A DNA stretch of 64,000 nucleotides from Verrucomicrobiales bacterium (GTDB taxonomy: Bacteria; Verrucomicrobiota; Verrucomicrobiia; Verrucomicrobiales; DEV007): contig JARGPH010000020.1 of NCBI GenBank assembly GCA_029213065.1, positions 16,124 through 80,123 of the forward strand, in the 5' to 3' direction. The position numbers were made by a program, and so were the translations under genes. A model generated the notes under the pieces. The model saw only the letters and a list, made by a program, of their open reading frames with translations. It had not been told where the DNA came from and ran no database searches. Positions 41,691 to 50,249 of this stretch are shown in pieces (within the stretch, counting starts at the first letter, position 1; each line of letters begins with the position of its first letter).

Positions 41691-42830
41691 TTAACCTCGC
41701 TCCGCAATCGGAGTGATCGGCTGATCTTCAGTTGGACCAGTGTAATAAGTGAGTGGGCGGTAGAGGCGGTTGTCGTCAAGCTGCTCAAGCACCTGGGCTG
41801 TCCATCCTGCTGCGCGGGAAATCGCGAAGATAGGAGTGAAAAGATCGGTTGGGATCCCCAATGAGTAATAAACCGTTGCTGAGTAGAAATCGACGTTCGC
41901 GTTGAGGCCTTTCTTCTCGCGCATCAACGTGGCGATACGCTCGGACATCTCAATCCACTTCGATTCTCCGAGCTCTTCAGTCAATTCGATCGCCATCTTC
42001 TGAAGGTGTGGCGCACGCGGATCGAGGGTGCGGTAAACGCGGTGCCCGATGCCCATGATCTTCTTCTTGTTGGCGAGGCAATCCTCGACGTAGGCATCGA
42101 CTTTATCGAGGCTTCCGATCTTCTTGAGCATTCTGATGACGCCTTCGTTGGCTCCACCGTGCAGTGGCCCTTTGAGGGTGCCGACCGCTGAAGTGATCGC
42201 GGAAAACATGTCCGACAGCGTCGCGATGGTGACGCGGGCGCTGAAAGTGGAGGCATTCATTCCGTGATCGGCGTGAATGATGTAGGCAACGTCGAGAGTC
42301 TTCGTCGCGCTTGCGCCGGGGACTTCCCCGTTGATGAGGTAAAGAAAGTGACCTGCTTCGGAAAGATCATCGCGAATTTCCGGGAGATCGAGTCCCTGGC
42401 GGGCGCGGTGGAAGTAAGCGACGATGATTGGAATCTTCGCGCAAATCGCGAGAGCGCGCTCTTCGTTGATTTCACGATTCTGGTCTTCGCCGCGGTTGTC
42501 GTAAAGACCGAGCATGCTCACGCCTGTGCGAATCACGTCCATTGGACCTGCGTCCTTGGGAGCGTTCTTGATAAACTCAATCACGCCATCGGGAAGAGAA
42601 CGTTGAGCGCGAAGATTGGCCGTGAAAGTGTCGAGCTGCGCCTGGGTCGGGAGACTGCGGCGATGAAGCAAATAAGCAACTTCCTCAAAGGTGCAATTCT
42701 CGACGAGATCGTCGATATTGTAGCCGAGATAGCGAAGGTTTCCCTGCTCCCCCAGCACTTCACTGAGGCATGATTCATTCGCGATTACTCCTGCGAGTCC
42801 CTTGGCATATTCCGGTTTTTCCGACATCAC
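41691..42830 (-). CDS. gltA: Citrate synthase
   Basis: A 379-residue type II-like citrate synthase that condenses acetyl-CoA and oxaloacetate. Catalytic residues are seen in IIHADHGMNAST, LKGPLHGGANEGV and MGIGHRVYRTLDPRA, and NVDFYSATVYYSLGIP holds the aspartate. The length matches the shorter Gram-positive-like CitZ class. It lies upstream-to-downstream after sucC-sucD on the same strand (97-bp gap), forming a TCA cluster. Confidence 0.95.
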   Translation of the reverse strand: MMSEKPEYAKGLAGVIANESCLSEVLGEQGNLRYLGYNIDDLVENCTFEEVAYLLHRRSLPTQAQLDTFTANLRAQRSLPDGVIEFIKNAPKDAGPMDVIRTGVSMLGLYDNRGEDQNREINEERALAICAKIPIIVAYFHRARQGLDLPEIRDDLSEAGHFLYLINGEVPGASATKTLDVAYIIHADHGMNASTFSARVTIATLSDMFSAITSAVGTLKGPLHGGANEGVIRMLKKIGSLDKVDAYVEDCLANKKKIMGIGHRVYRTLDPRAPHLQKMAIELTEELGESKWIEMSERIATLMREKKGLNANVDFYSATVYYSLGIPTDLFTPIFAISRAAGWTAQVLEQLDDNRLYRPLTYYTGPTEDQPITPIAERG

Positions 42831-42927
42831 TTACTTTTCTATAGATAATCTTCGCTTAGTTCAATTCCAAGGTTTGGAATTGAGCGTTTTTATGGTGCCT
42901 CCCGGTTAGTGGGAGGCGCTCTTAAAT

Positions 42928-43821
42928 TCAACCCATCGCGCGGACGAGTGCTGCGCCCATATCGGACGGATTCTGTGCAACTTCAATACCGGCATCACGC
43001 ATTGCTTCCATTTTTGCTTCAGCGGTCCCCATTCCACCGGAAACAATCGCTCCTGCGTGTCCCATGCGGCGGCCCGGAGGCGCTGTTGCACCGGCGATAA
43101 ATCCGGCGATCGGCTTGTCGCAATTGTCTTTTGCCCAGGCGGCGGCTTCTTCCTCAGCGGTTCCGCCGATTTCACCGATCATGATGATCGCTTCAGTCTC
43201 AGGGTCCTCGTTGAACATCTTCATGATGTCGAGGTGCGAGGTTCCATTGATGGGGTCTCCACCGATACCGACACAGGTGCTCTGACCGAGGCCGAGGTTT
43301 GTGAGCTGGTAAACGGCTTCGTAGGTGAGTGTTCCGCTTCGTGAAACCACACCGACTTTACCGCGCTTGTGGATGTAGCCGGGAGCGATCCCGATACGGC
43401 AGCCGCCGTGTGAATCTTTGCCAAGACCGGGAGTGACAACGCCGGGGCAGTTTGGTCCGATGAGACGGGTCTTTGAACCGAGCATTGCAGCGCGGACACG
43501 CATCATGTCCATGACTGGGATTCCTTCAGTGATTGCGACAGCAAGATCAACCCCTGCGTCAACGGACTCAAGAATCGCATCTGCTGCGAAAGGCGGGGGA
43601 ACGAAGATCGCGGAAACGGTCGCTCCGGTCTCGGCAACCGCTTCTTCGACGGTGTCGAAAATCGGAACGCTTCCGCCGAATGTTTGCCCGCCTTTGCCCG
43701 GAGTGACACCGGCAACGAGTTGAGTGCCGTAGTCAAGACTCAGCTGTGCGTGTCGTCCTCCAAAAGATCCCGTGATCCCCTGAATCAAAACCTTTGTATT
43801 TTCGTCTACGAGAATAGCCAT
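42928..43821 (-). CDS. sucD: Succinyl-CoA synthetase, alpha subunit
   Basis: A 297-residue SucD. The CoA-binding fold has [35 protein letters not shown], and the phosphohistidine is in [29 protein letters not shown] and the alpha/beta interface segments are complete. With SucC it makes ATP or GTP from succinyl-CoA. It is second in the sucC-sucD operon, 41 bp after sucC, a gap filled by a short tandem repeat. Confidence 0.96.
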   Translation of the reverse strand: MAILVDENTKVLIQGITGSFGGRHAQLSLDYGTQLVAGVTPGKGGQTFGGSVPIFDTVEEAVAETGATVSAIFVPPPFAADAILESVDAGVDLAVAITEGIPVMDMMRVRAAMLGSKTRLIGPNCPGVVTPGLGKDSHGGCRIGIAPGYIHKRGKVGVVSRSGTLTYEAVYQLTNLGLGQSTCVGIGGDPINGTSHLDIMKMFNEDPETEAIIMIGEIGGTAEEEAAAWAKDNCDKPIAGFIAGATAPPGRRMGHAGAIVSGGMGTAEAKMEAMRDAGIEVAQNPSDMGAALVRAMG

Positions 43822-43828
43822 GGTATTT

Positions 43829-43859
43829 AAGTTTTCAGTTTAAAGTTTTCAGTGTTCAG
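43829..43859. repeat. Short tandem repeat between sucC and sucD
   Basis: AAGTTTTCAGT occurs at 43829-43839 and 43843-43853, then a partial GTTCAG. The spacer of this otherwise compact operon consists almost entirely of the repeat. Confidence 0.75.
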
Positions 43860-43862
43860 GGA

Positions 43863-45044
43863 TTAGGCAGCGATCGCGGCGACGGCTTTTTCAGCGGCGT
43901 CAGCCAGGGTATCCGCGGCGATGAGATCGACATCGGAGTTGGCGAGGGTTTCTTTGCCGGCGGCAACATTGTTTCCTTCGAGGCGAACCACGAGTGGAAT
44001 GTTCAGGTTCACTTCGCCGCAGGCAGCGACGATTCCCTTGGCAATCACGTCGCAATCCATGATTCCACCGAAGATGTTCACGAGGATTCCCTTCACGTTT
44101 GGATCACCGAGGATGATTTTGAAAGCATTGCGGACCTGCTCCTGAGTCGCGCCGCCCCCTACGTCGAGGAAGTTGGCCGGTTCGCCACCGCAGTGTTTGA
44201 TGATGTCCATCGTCGCCATCGCGAGTCCGGCTCCGTTCACGAGGCAGGCAATGTTGCCATCGAGTCCGATATAGTTGAGGTCATACTTGGCTGCCTCGAC
44301 TTCGCGGGGATCTTCCTCGGTGGGATCGTGCAGCTCCTGAATGTCAGGGTGACGGTAAAGAGCGTTGTCGTCGAAATCGAACTTCGCATCGAGTGCGAGA
44401 ACCTGTCCGTCGGGAGTGGTTACGAGCGGGTTGATCTCAACCATGGAGCAATCGCATTCCATGAACAGTTTGAAGAGGCCTTTGAGCAACTTCGCGAACT
44501 GTTTCGCAGTGTCGCCGGAAAAGCCGAGCTTGGAGGCGACGTTGCGGATCTCGTATGGCTGAAGGCCGAGGAGAGGGTGAATCTTTTCGTTGTGAATCAG
44601 TTCAGGAGTCTTTTCAGCGACTTCCTCAATGTTCACTCCGCCTTCGGTGCTCGCTACGATGACCGGTGAGCGGCTTTCGCGATCCATGAGGATGGCGAGG
44701 TAATATTCTTTTTCAATGTCAACCGCGTCAGCGATCATGACTTTGCTGACGAGCTTGCCTTCTTCGCCGGTTTGATGGGTGACGAGCGTCTGCCCGATCA
44801 TCTTTTCAGCGATAGTGGCGGCTTCGTCCGCGTTTTTTACGAGGTGAACGCCACCCTGGAAACCATTTTTGAAAGTTCCTTTTCCGCGGCCTCCGGCATG
44901 CACCTGGGCTTTTACAACAATTTCAGAACCTAAGCCTTGTGCCGCTTCGCGGGCAGCTTCAGGAGTGTCGGCGACTTGGCCCTTCGGGGTGGGAACTCCG
45001 AATTTTTCGAAAAGTTCTTTGGCTTGATACTCGTGGATATTCAT
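43863..45044 (-). CDS. sucC: Succinyl-CoA synthetase, beta subunit
   Basis: A 393-residue SucC. The ATP-grasp domain (about 1-240) has [19 protein letters not shown] and the metal-binding [34 protein letters not shown]; the C-terminal CoA-ligase domain has [34 protein letters not shown] and [16 protein letters not shown]. It pairs with SucD. The start [22 protein letters not shown] is exact for the family. Confidence 0.97.
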   Translation of the reverse strand: MNIHEYQAKELFEKFGVPTPKGQVADTPEAAREAAQGLGSEIVVKAQVHAGGRGKGTFKNGFQGGVHLVKNADEAATIAEKMIGQTLVTHQTGEEGKLVSKVMIADAVDIEKEYYLAILMDRESRSPVIVASTEGGVNIEEVAEKTPELIHNEKIHPLLGLQPYEIRNVASKLGFSGDTAKQFAKLLKGLFKLFMECDCSMVEINPLVTTPDGQVLALDAKFDFDDNALYRHPDIQELHDPTEEDPREVEAAKYDLNYIGLDGNIACLVNGAGLAMATMDIIKHCGGEPANFLDVGGGATQEQVRNAFKIILGDPNVKGILVNIFGGIMDCDVIAKGIVAACGEVNLNIPLVVRLEGNNVAAGKETLANSDVDLIAADTLADAAEKAVAAIAA

Positions 45045-45257
45045 TGACTGGCGTGACTTTTTAGCCGGGGCGCCAACTTAAAGGGCGGCCCCGAGAGGTC
45101 AAGGTGGAACTCACATATCCGGCATGAATACGCATCTCCGTAACCATGAAAAACGCTCACCTTGATTCGCCGCGCTGTAAGCGCTCAAACTGTGCCAATT
45201 TCGGCAGGAAATGTTGACGGGCCACTACCGTGAACAGGGGACCTGCCGCGAGGGGTG

Positions 45258-45292
45258 GCCTCCATCATTTTCAAGGGTGAAATGATGGAGGC
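45258..45292 (-). other. 13-bp perfect hairpin overlapping the 3' end of tRNA-Cys
   Basis: GCCTCCATCATTT (45258-45270) and AAATGATGGAGGC (45280-45292) are exact reverse complements around a 9-base loop. The right arm contains the tRNA CCA, discriminator and last acceptor bases. On the transcript the trailer could therefore pair with the tRNA 3' end. No U-tract follows on the tRNA strand. Confidence 0.85.
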
Positions 45293-45359
45293 GAGGGCGG
45301 GAATCGAACCCGCGATAGAGCTTTTGCAGAGCCCGGCCTTACCACTTGGCTACCTCGCC
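45286..45359 (-). tRNA. tRNA-Cys (anticodon GCA), CCA encoded
   Basis: The reverse strand folds as acceptor GGCGAGG/CCTCGCC, D-arm with CAAGTGGTAAGG, anticodon arm with loop reading CTGCAAA (anticodon GCA), T-arm GCGGG-TTCGAAT-CCCGC, discriminator T73 (a cysteine identity base) and encoded CCA at 45288-45286. It lies between the sucC and cys operons. Confidence 0.96.
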
Positions 45360-45423
45360 GAAACCGTCCGATTTTGAACGGGCGGTAGTAAAAACCCGAA
45401 GTGCACTTCTGTCAACGTGCTTC

Positions 45424-45475
45424 GCACCGTAAAAAGGTGGGAAGGTCAGAAAGTAGAAAGGTCGGATGGGCTTCG
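45424..45475 (+). repeat. Purine-rich dispersed repeat, copy downstream of cysN
   Basis: The stretch has CGTAAAAAGGTGGGAAGGT, GAAAGTAGAAAGG and GTCGGATGGGC, and aligns with the copy at 48396-48450. A related reversed tract (GACTTTCTCACCTTCTAAC) is at 45603-45621. These tracts fill much of the 292-bp gap 45360-45651, in which no gene is seen. Confidence 0.7.
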
Positions 45476-45651
45476 GGCCACGTTTTTGGCAAACGCGGCT
45501 ACTTAATCAATAGCTGCCGTTGCGAGACGGTGGTTCGTAAAGACTCAGCGCATTCCCCGAAGCGAGACGCTTGCATCGCTTCTTTTCACCGAAAAGAAAG
45601 CCGACTTTCTCACCTTCTAACTTTGCCACTTTCATACGCGGCCCCGGGCCG

Positions 45652-46950
45652 CTACACGATCATCCCTGCGGCGACCGTTTCGTTGGTCTGGGCGTCGATG
45701 AGAATGAAGCTTCCGGTGTTGCGGTTGCGGCGATAGGAATCGTAGAGCAACGGCGCGGAGGTCCGGAGCGTGATGCGTCCAATCTCGTTGAGTCCGAAGG
45801 TGGTGTCGTCTTCGATTTTGTGCAGGGTATTGATGTTCACCTTGTATTTAATCTCCTGGACGATCGCTTTCACCTCTTTGCTGGTGTGGCGGAGGATGTA
45901 TTTGCCGCGGGGCGTGAGTTGCTTGTTTTCTGAAAACCAGCAGACCATCGCCTCGATCTCCTGCCCTTTTTCGGGCGGGTTGTTGGCTTTGACGATCATG
46001 TCGCCGCGGCTGATGTCGATCTCGTCTTCGAGGGTGATCACTGCGGAAAGAGGGGCAAAAACCTCCTCCATCTGTTCGCCGTTTGTCTCGATCGTTTTGA
46101 TTTTTGTGGTGAAGCCGGATGGCTGGACCGTCACTTCGTCGCCGGGTTTGAAGACGCCTCCGGCAACGCGACCGGCGTAACCGCGGAAGTCGTGATACTC
46201 GTCGGAGTGCGGGCGGATCACCCACTGGACGGGGAAGCGCGCGTCGACGTGGTTGTGATCGGAGCCGATGTAAACAGACTCGAGATGGTAAAGCATCGTC
46301 GGTCCGTCATACCAGGGCATGTTTTCTGATTTGTCGACGACGTTGTCACCGTGGAGGGCGCTGATCGGAATTGTGACCATGTCGACGATGTTGTCGAGGC
46401 GTGAAGCGAACTCTTCGAATTCGGACTGAATTTCGTTGAAGCGCTCCTCGCTGTGGTCGACGAGGTCCATCTTGTTCACTGCAACGATGACGTGGCGGAT
46501 CCGAAGAAGATTCGCGATAAAGGCGTGACGGCAGGTTTGCTCGATCACTCCGGTGCGGGCGTCGACAAGGATGATAGCAAGGTTCGCGGTCGAGGCACCT
46601 GTGACCATGTTCCGGGTGTACTGGATGTGTCCCGGAGTATCAGCGATGATAAATTTACGCTTCGGAGTCGCGAAGTAGCGGTAGGCCACGTCGATGGTGA
46701 TTCCCTGTTCGCGCTCGGCACGAAGGCCATCGGTGAGAAGGGCGAGGTTGACGTGCTCGTCGCCGCGTTTCTTGGAATCGGCTTCAACAGCCACCATCTG
46801 ATCGTCGAAAGTATTTTTCGAATCATAGAGAAGTCGGCCAATGAGAGTGGACTTGCCGTCGTCGACGCTGCCTGCTGTCGTGAAACGCAGAAGGTCCATG
46901 TCGAGGTAACCGTCGTCGGTAGGAGGGGTGAGCGTTGGGTTTTCGGTCAT
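45652..46950 (-). CDS. cysN: Sulfate adenylyltransferase, GTPase subunit
   Basis: A 432-residue CysN that couples GTP hydrolysis to APS synthesis by CysD. The translation-factor-type GTPase domain has the P-loop SVDDGKSTLIGRLLYD, switch II DTPGHIQYTRNMVTGAS and NKMDLV. EF-Tu-like domains 2 and 3 follow. No C-terminal APS-kinase fusion is present, consistent with a separate cysC. In most operons cysN follows cysD directly; here an S23-family gene sits in between. Confidence 0.95.
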   Translation of the reverse strand: MTENPTLTPPTDDGYLDMDLLRFTTAGSVDDGKSTLIGRLLYDSKNTFDDQMVAVEADSKKRGDEHVNLALLTDGLRAEREQGITIDVAYRYFATPKRKFIIADTPGHIQYTRNMVTGASTANLAIILVDARTGVIEQTCRHAFIANLLRIRHVIVAVNKMDLVDHSEERFNEIQSEFEEFASRLDNIVDMVTIPISALHGDNVVDKSENMPWYDGPTMLYHLESVYIGSDHNHVDARFPVQWVIRPHSDEYHDFRGYAGRVAGGVFKPGDEVTVQPSGFTTKIKTIETNGEQMEEVFAPLSAVITLEDEIDISRGDMIVKANNPPEKGQEIEAMVCWFSENKQLTPRGKYILRHTSKEVKAIVQEIKYKVNINTLHKIEDDTTFGLNEIGRITLRTSAPLLYDSYRRNRNTGSFILIDAQTNETVAAGMIV

Positions 46951-46960
46951 CGTGAAATTG

Positions 46961-46996
46961 GGTAAGAAGGTTGGAAAGTGGGAAGGTGAGAAAGTG
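46961..46996 (+). repeat. Left purine-rich flank of the S23 gene
   Basis: The tract has the words GTAAGAAGG, TTGGAAAGTG, GGAAGGTGAG and AAAGTG. It is the inverted counterpart of the tract at 47409-47443 on the other side of the S23-family gene. Confidence 0.75.
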
Positions 46997-47028
46997 CTTT
47001 TGCGGTCGTCAGGTGTGGTTGCCCTATT

Positions 47029-47406
47029 TTAATTTTTTCGGACGCTTGATTCGAGTGCGGAAATGCTGCGGGAAAGTTTTTCAGAGTTGCTTCGGTAGGA
47101 TTGGGCGCTTTCGGAATTGAGGTAGCCGAGGTCTTCGGCGAGGTAGAGCATGGAACGGACTTCTCCGCAGGAGGCTTTTGCAATTTTTAGAAATCTGGCA
47201 AATTCAGTTTGATAGCCGCGCTCAAATCCTTCTGCGATATTGTTCATAACTGATACTGAGGCTCGTTGAATCTGATCTCGGAATCCAAAGTCCCGGGATG
47301 CTGAGGTCTGATCGCCAAATTCGCGATACAGTTGGCTTGCCTGAACTCGAGCGTCCTGCCAAACCCTTAAATCTTCAAATCGCTCTGCAAAGTTCGATCG
47401 GCTCAT
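47029..47406 (-). CDS. S23/IVP four-helix-bundle protein (23S rRNA-intervening-sequence protein family)
   Basis: A 125-residue all-helical protein. FEDLRVWQDARVQASQLYREF, FGFRDQIQRASVSVMNNIAEGFERG, FARFLKIAKASCGEVRSMLYLAEDLGYL and LSRSISALESSVRK correspond to the four helices of the TIGR02436 family. First described inside 23S rRNA intervening sequences, the family is also found as stray genes in intergenic spaces and is distantly related to the Avd protein of diversity-generating retroelements. Function is unknown. Here it is inserted between cysD and cysN on the operon strand and flanked by inverted purine-rich repeats. The ATG start at 47406 directly follows AGAAGGTG from the right repeat, which may serve as its ribosome-binding site. 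Confidence 0.92.
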   Translation of the reverse strand: MSRSNFAERFEDLRVWQDARVQASQLYREFGDQTSASRDFGFRDQIQRASVSVMNNIAEGFERGYQTEFARFLKIAKASCGEVRSMLYLAEDLGYLNSESAQSYRSNSEKLSRSISALESSVRKN

Positions 47407-47408
47407 CA

Positions 47409-47443
47409 CCTTCTTACTTTCCTACCTTTGCACATTCCTACTC
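47409..47443 (-). repeat. Right purine-rich flank of the S23 gene
   Basis: Read on the reverse strand it has AGAGTAGGAATG, then AAAGGTAGGAAAGTAAGAAGG. It points towards the S23 gene, as does the left flank, so the two form an inverted pair. Confidence 0.75.
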
Positions 47444-47461
47444 TTAAAAGGGCGCTGCGTG

Positions 47462-48379
47462 CTAGAAGTAGCCCTCCTTCTTACGGTCTTCCATCGCGGT
47501 TTCTGAGCGTTTGTCGTCGGCTCTTGTGCCTCGTTCCGTTTCGCGGGCGGTGGCGACTTCCTGGATGATGGCGTCGAGATCGCTTGCGTCGGAATAGACG
47601 GCTCCGGTGCAGGTCATGTCTCCGATGGTGCGGAAGCGGACTGTGGCATCTTTTTCGACGCGCTCGCCTTCCTGCGGCACGACGACGTCTGAAATTGCGA
47701 GCATCGCTCCGGCGCGGTGAACGACGTCACGTTTGTGGGAGAAGTATAGATTGGGGAGAGGAATTTCCTCGGCCTTGATATACTGCCAGATGTCCATCTC
47801 GGTCCAGTTGGAGAGCGGGAAAACGCGGAAGTTTTCGCCGTGATGCTTCCGACCGTTGAAGAGGTTCCAGAGCTCGGGGCGCTGGTTCTTGGGATCCCAC
47901 TGACCGAAGTCATCGCGGTGGGAAAAGAAGCGTTCTTTGGCACGGGCTTTTTCCTCGTCGCGTCGACCGCCGCCGAGGCAGGCGTCGTAGTTGTTGTCTT
48001 CGATCGCATCGAGAAGTGTCACCGTCTGGAGTGAGTTCCGGCTCGCGAAGGGGCCCTTTTCCTCCTGAACGCGGCCCTGGTCGATGGAATCCTGGACCAA
48101 TGCCACTTTTAAGTCGGCGCGAATTTCTTCGGCGTAGCTGTCGCGGTATTCGAGCGTTTCGTCGAAATTGTGTCCCGTGTCGACATGGAGCAAAGGGAAG
48201 GGAAGGCGCGATGGGAAGAAGGCTTTCTTCGCAAGATAAGCCATGACGATGGAATCTTTACCTCCTGAGAAAAGCAGGGCGGGGCGTTCGAATTGCGCCG
48301 CAGTTTCCCGCAGGATGAAGATGGCCTCGGACTCAAGCTGAGCGAGGTGATTGACTCGGTAGGAATGTCGTTTTTCCAT
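47462..48379 (-). CDS. cysD: Sulfate adenylyltransferase, catalytic subunit
   Basis: A 305-residue CysD that adenylates sulfate to APS. The PP-loop ATP-pyrophosphatase motif LLFSGGKDSIVMAYLA is followed by FPLLHVDTGHNFDETLEYRD, ACLGGGRRDEEKARAKERFFS and NWTEMDIWQYIK. The C-terminus ends in RKKEGYF, as is usual. It needs CysN for efficient turnover; both are in this operon. Confidence 0.96.
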   Translation of the reverse strand: MEKRHSYRVNHLAQLESEAIFILRETAAQFERPALLFSGGKDSIVMAYLAKKAFFPSRLPFPLLHVDTGHNFDETLEYRDSYAEEIRADLKVALVQDSIDQGRVQEEKGPFASRNSLQTVTLLDAIEDNNYDACLGGGRRDEEKARAKERFFSHRDDFGQWDPKNQRPELWNLFNGRKHHGENFRVFPLSNWTEMDIWQYIKAEEIPLPNLYFSHKRDVVHRAGAMLAISDVVVPQEGERVEKDATVRFRTIGDMTCTGAVYSDASDLDAIIQEVATARETERGTRADDKRSETAMEDRKKEGYF

Positions 48380-48395
48380 AGTGGTTTGGCGCTGC

Positions 48396-48450
48396 GCGCC
48401 GTAAAAGGTGAAAAAGTTAAAGGTAAGAAAGTAGGAATGTCGGATGGGCT
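48396..48450 (+). repeat. Purine-rich dispersed repeat, copy between cysC and cysD
   Basis: The stretch has CCGTAAAAGGTG, AAAGGTAAGAAAGTAGGAA and GTCGGATGGGC, matching the copy at 45424-45475 at both ends and differing in the middle. It fills the 112-bp intergenic space within the cys operon. Confidence 0.7.
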
Positions 48451-48491
48451 GTGTAGCGGATCGAGAATCGTTCCGCCGTTTGGTAGCGGCC

Positions 48492-49088
48492 CTAGGTTGT
48501 TGAGGCTGCTTCGATTAAAATTTTGAGGCTCTCTTCTTCGCTGTGGGCTTCGGTGTCGATGATGAGATCGGCACGGTCGGGCTCCTCAAATCCGGAGTCT
48601 TTTCCAGTGAACTGCTTTACCTCGCCCGCCTTCACTTTGGCGTAAAGACCTTTGGGGTCGCGTTCGGCGCAGGCTTCGAAGGAGGCTTTTACGTAAACTT
48701 CGAGAAGGTCTTCGTCTCCGATGATTTCACGGGCGAGCTTTCGAAGCTCGTTGTTCGGTGTGATGAACGAGGCGATGACGATGGCCCCGGTTTCGGCGAA
48801 GAGCTTCGCGACTTCAGCGACGCGCCGGATGTTCTCGAGTCGGTCCTCGTCGGAGAATCCGAGGTTTTGATTGAGTCCGCTGCGGATGTTGTCGCCGTCG
48901 AGAACTTTCACGAGTCGGCCTTCGGCGTGGAGGTGTCGCTCGAGAAGATTGGCGAGGGTGCTTTTGCCGGAGCCGCTGAGCCCATACATCCAGATAACGC
49001 GCCCCTTCTGACCCAACAGTTCCTCCTTTGCTTCGCGGGGAAGCATTTTGTCAAAGACGGGGTAGATGTGGTCGAGATGGGAGCTCAT
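48492..49088 (-). CDS. cysC: Adenylylsulfate kinase
   Basis: A 198-residue APS kinase that makes PAPS. The P-loop is IWMYGLSGSGKSTLANLLE; KVLDGDNIRSGLNQNLGFS is the substrate-binding region with the catalytic aspartate, and AIVIASFITP and VYVKASFEACAERDPKGLY complete the fold. It is the second gene of the cys operon, 27 bp after cysH. Presence of CysC fits a PAPS-type, not APS-type, reductase. Confidence 0.96.
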   Translation of the reverse strand: MSSHLDHIYPVFDKMLPREAKEELLGQKGRVIWMYGLSGSGKSTLANLLERHLHAEGRLVKVLDGDNIRSGLNQNLGFSDEDRLENIRRVAEVAKLFAETGAIVIASFITPNNELRKLAREIIGDEDLLEVYVKASFEACAERDPKGLYAKVKAGEVKQFTGKDSGFEEPDRADLIIDTEAHSEEESLKILIEAASTT

Positions 49089-49115
49089 GGTCGAAAAGCG
49101 GAACAGTGTCAGGCT

Positions 49116-49868
49116 TTAAATTACAAAGTCGAGATCTTCGTTCAGTCCGCACTCGCGTTTCAGGCCGAAAAAGCGGCTTTCCTCGGCAGACATGCCGTCG
49201 GTGAGTTTCCGTGAAGTGTGCCAGTCGCCGATCGAGACATAACCTTCATCCCAGAGCGGGTGGTAGGGGAGATCGTTCTTTGTCAGGTATTCGCCCACGT
49301 CCATATCGGTCCAGTCGATGATGGGATGCACTTTTACGCTGCCCTTGCGGGAGGCGAGGATGGGAAGGCTTTCCCGCGTGCTGCTTTGCTGGCGGCGGAT
49401 TCCGGAAATGGTCGCATTGAGCCCGAGCTCGTTGATGGCCCGTTCCATCGGCTCGACCTTATTCATCTGATTGTATTTCTCGATGCCTTCGACACCGTTC
49501 TCCCAGAGTTTTCCCCAACGGGCTTCCTGCCAGGCCGACGAAAGCGGGGCGCGGTAGACTTTGAGATTGAGACCGAGTCGCTCCGTGAGTTGATCGACAA
49601 ATTCGTAGGTCTCTTTAAAGAGGTAACCGGTATCGAGAAAGATCACGGGAATATCGGCCTGTAGGCGTGTCACCATGTGAAGCAACACCGCGGACTGGGC
49701 GCCGAAGCTTGAGCTCAGGGCGATGGAGCCTTTGAAATGCTCAAGCCCCCAGGCGACACGGTCTTCAGCGGGGCGTGAGTCGAGATCACGGGACGCTGCG
49801 GCGAGCTCTTCCATTGAAATGGAAGGCGTTGCTGCGGGCGTTGGAATCGTTGTGGGTGCTTCTGACAT
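49116..49868 (-). CDS. cysH: Phosphoadenylylsulfate (PAPS) reductase
   Basis: A 250-residue CysH that reduces PAPS to sulfite with thioredoxin. The modified P-loop region [46 protein letters not shown] and [11 protein letters not shown] are conserved. The catalytic cysteine is C240 in [13 protein letters not shown] at the C-terminus. The two CC/CxxC cysteine pairs of APS reductases are missing, so the enzyme has no 4Fe-4S cluster and should use PAPS. It is the first gene of the operon; a candidate operator lies just upstream. Confidence 0.95.
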   Translation of the reverse strand: MSEAPTTIPTPAATPSISMEELAAASRDLDSRPAEDRVAWGLEHFKGSIALSSSFGAQSAVLLHMVTRLQADIPVIFLDTGYLFKETYEFVDQLTERLGLNLKVYRAPLSSAWQEARWGKLWENGVEGIEKYNQMNKVEPMERAINELGLNATISGIRRQQSSTRESLPILASRKGSVKVHPIIDWTDMDVGEYLTKNDLPYHPLWDEGYVSIGDWHTSRKLTDGMSAEESRFFGLKRECGLNEDLDFVI

Positions 49869-49874
49869 GTTAAA

Positions 49875-49900
49875 CTACCTATTCTTGATAGGATTAGTAG
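49875..49900 (-). promoter_or_regulatory. Candidate operator of the cys operon
   Basis: CCTAT (49878-49882), five bases, and ATAGG (49888-49892) form a dyad with partly matching outer arms (CTAC at 49875, TAG at 49898). It starts 7 bp upstream of the cysH ATG, in a position to block initiation or act in the leader. The 5-base centre and A/T-rich core recall sites of Rrf2-type (CymR/IscR) regulators, but this is only resemblance. Confidence 0.45.
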
Positions 49901-50249
49901 GGAATTGAACTTTCTCAACAAAACGCAGAAGAGAGTAAAGGTCAACCGCTTCGATGAAAATTAATAAAATACTTTTTGTAAGGTAGGGGGCACTGCGCGG
50001 CGTGGGAAGGTTGGGTGGGCTTTGCGGAGAACAGTTGGTCTATGATCATCTCTCCGAGCGAGTTGTCATTACGGGCCATGGTCCCGATTAGCGATTGGCA
50101 GCGCCCAATTAGCGGCTGGCTTTTCTTTTCGCTTCCGAAACTGCGTCGTTTCCGTGGTTGACTGAAGCGGGGAAAGATTCATTTTGCGCAGTCGATTGGA
50201 TTTGGCTCGTTTAAGTCCAACGGCACCCGAAACTAACCTTCTAAAAATT
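49901..50249. other. Divergent region between cysH and the peroxiredoxin gene, with a 13-bp direct repeat
   Basis: No gene is seen in these 349 bp. ATTAGCGATTGGC (50087-50099) and ATTAGCGGCTGGC (50108-50120) are near-identical and 21 bp apart, two helical turns. A stretch at 49995-50032 (GCGTGGGAAGGTTGGGTGGGC) resembles the purine-rich repeats of the cys operon. AT-rich DNA at 49950-49985 is a likely promoter region. Confidence 0.55.

Noticed and set aside
47029-47406. Accessory gene (avd) of a diversity-generating retroelement
   Set aside because: The fold is similar, but no reverse transcriptase, template repeat or variable repeat is in the window.
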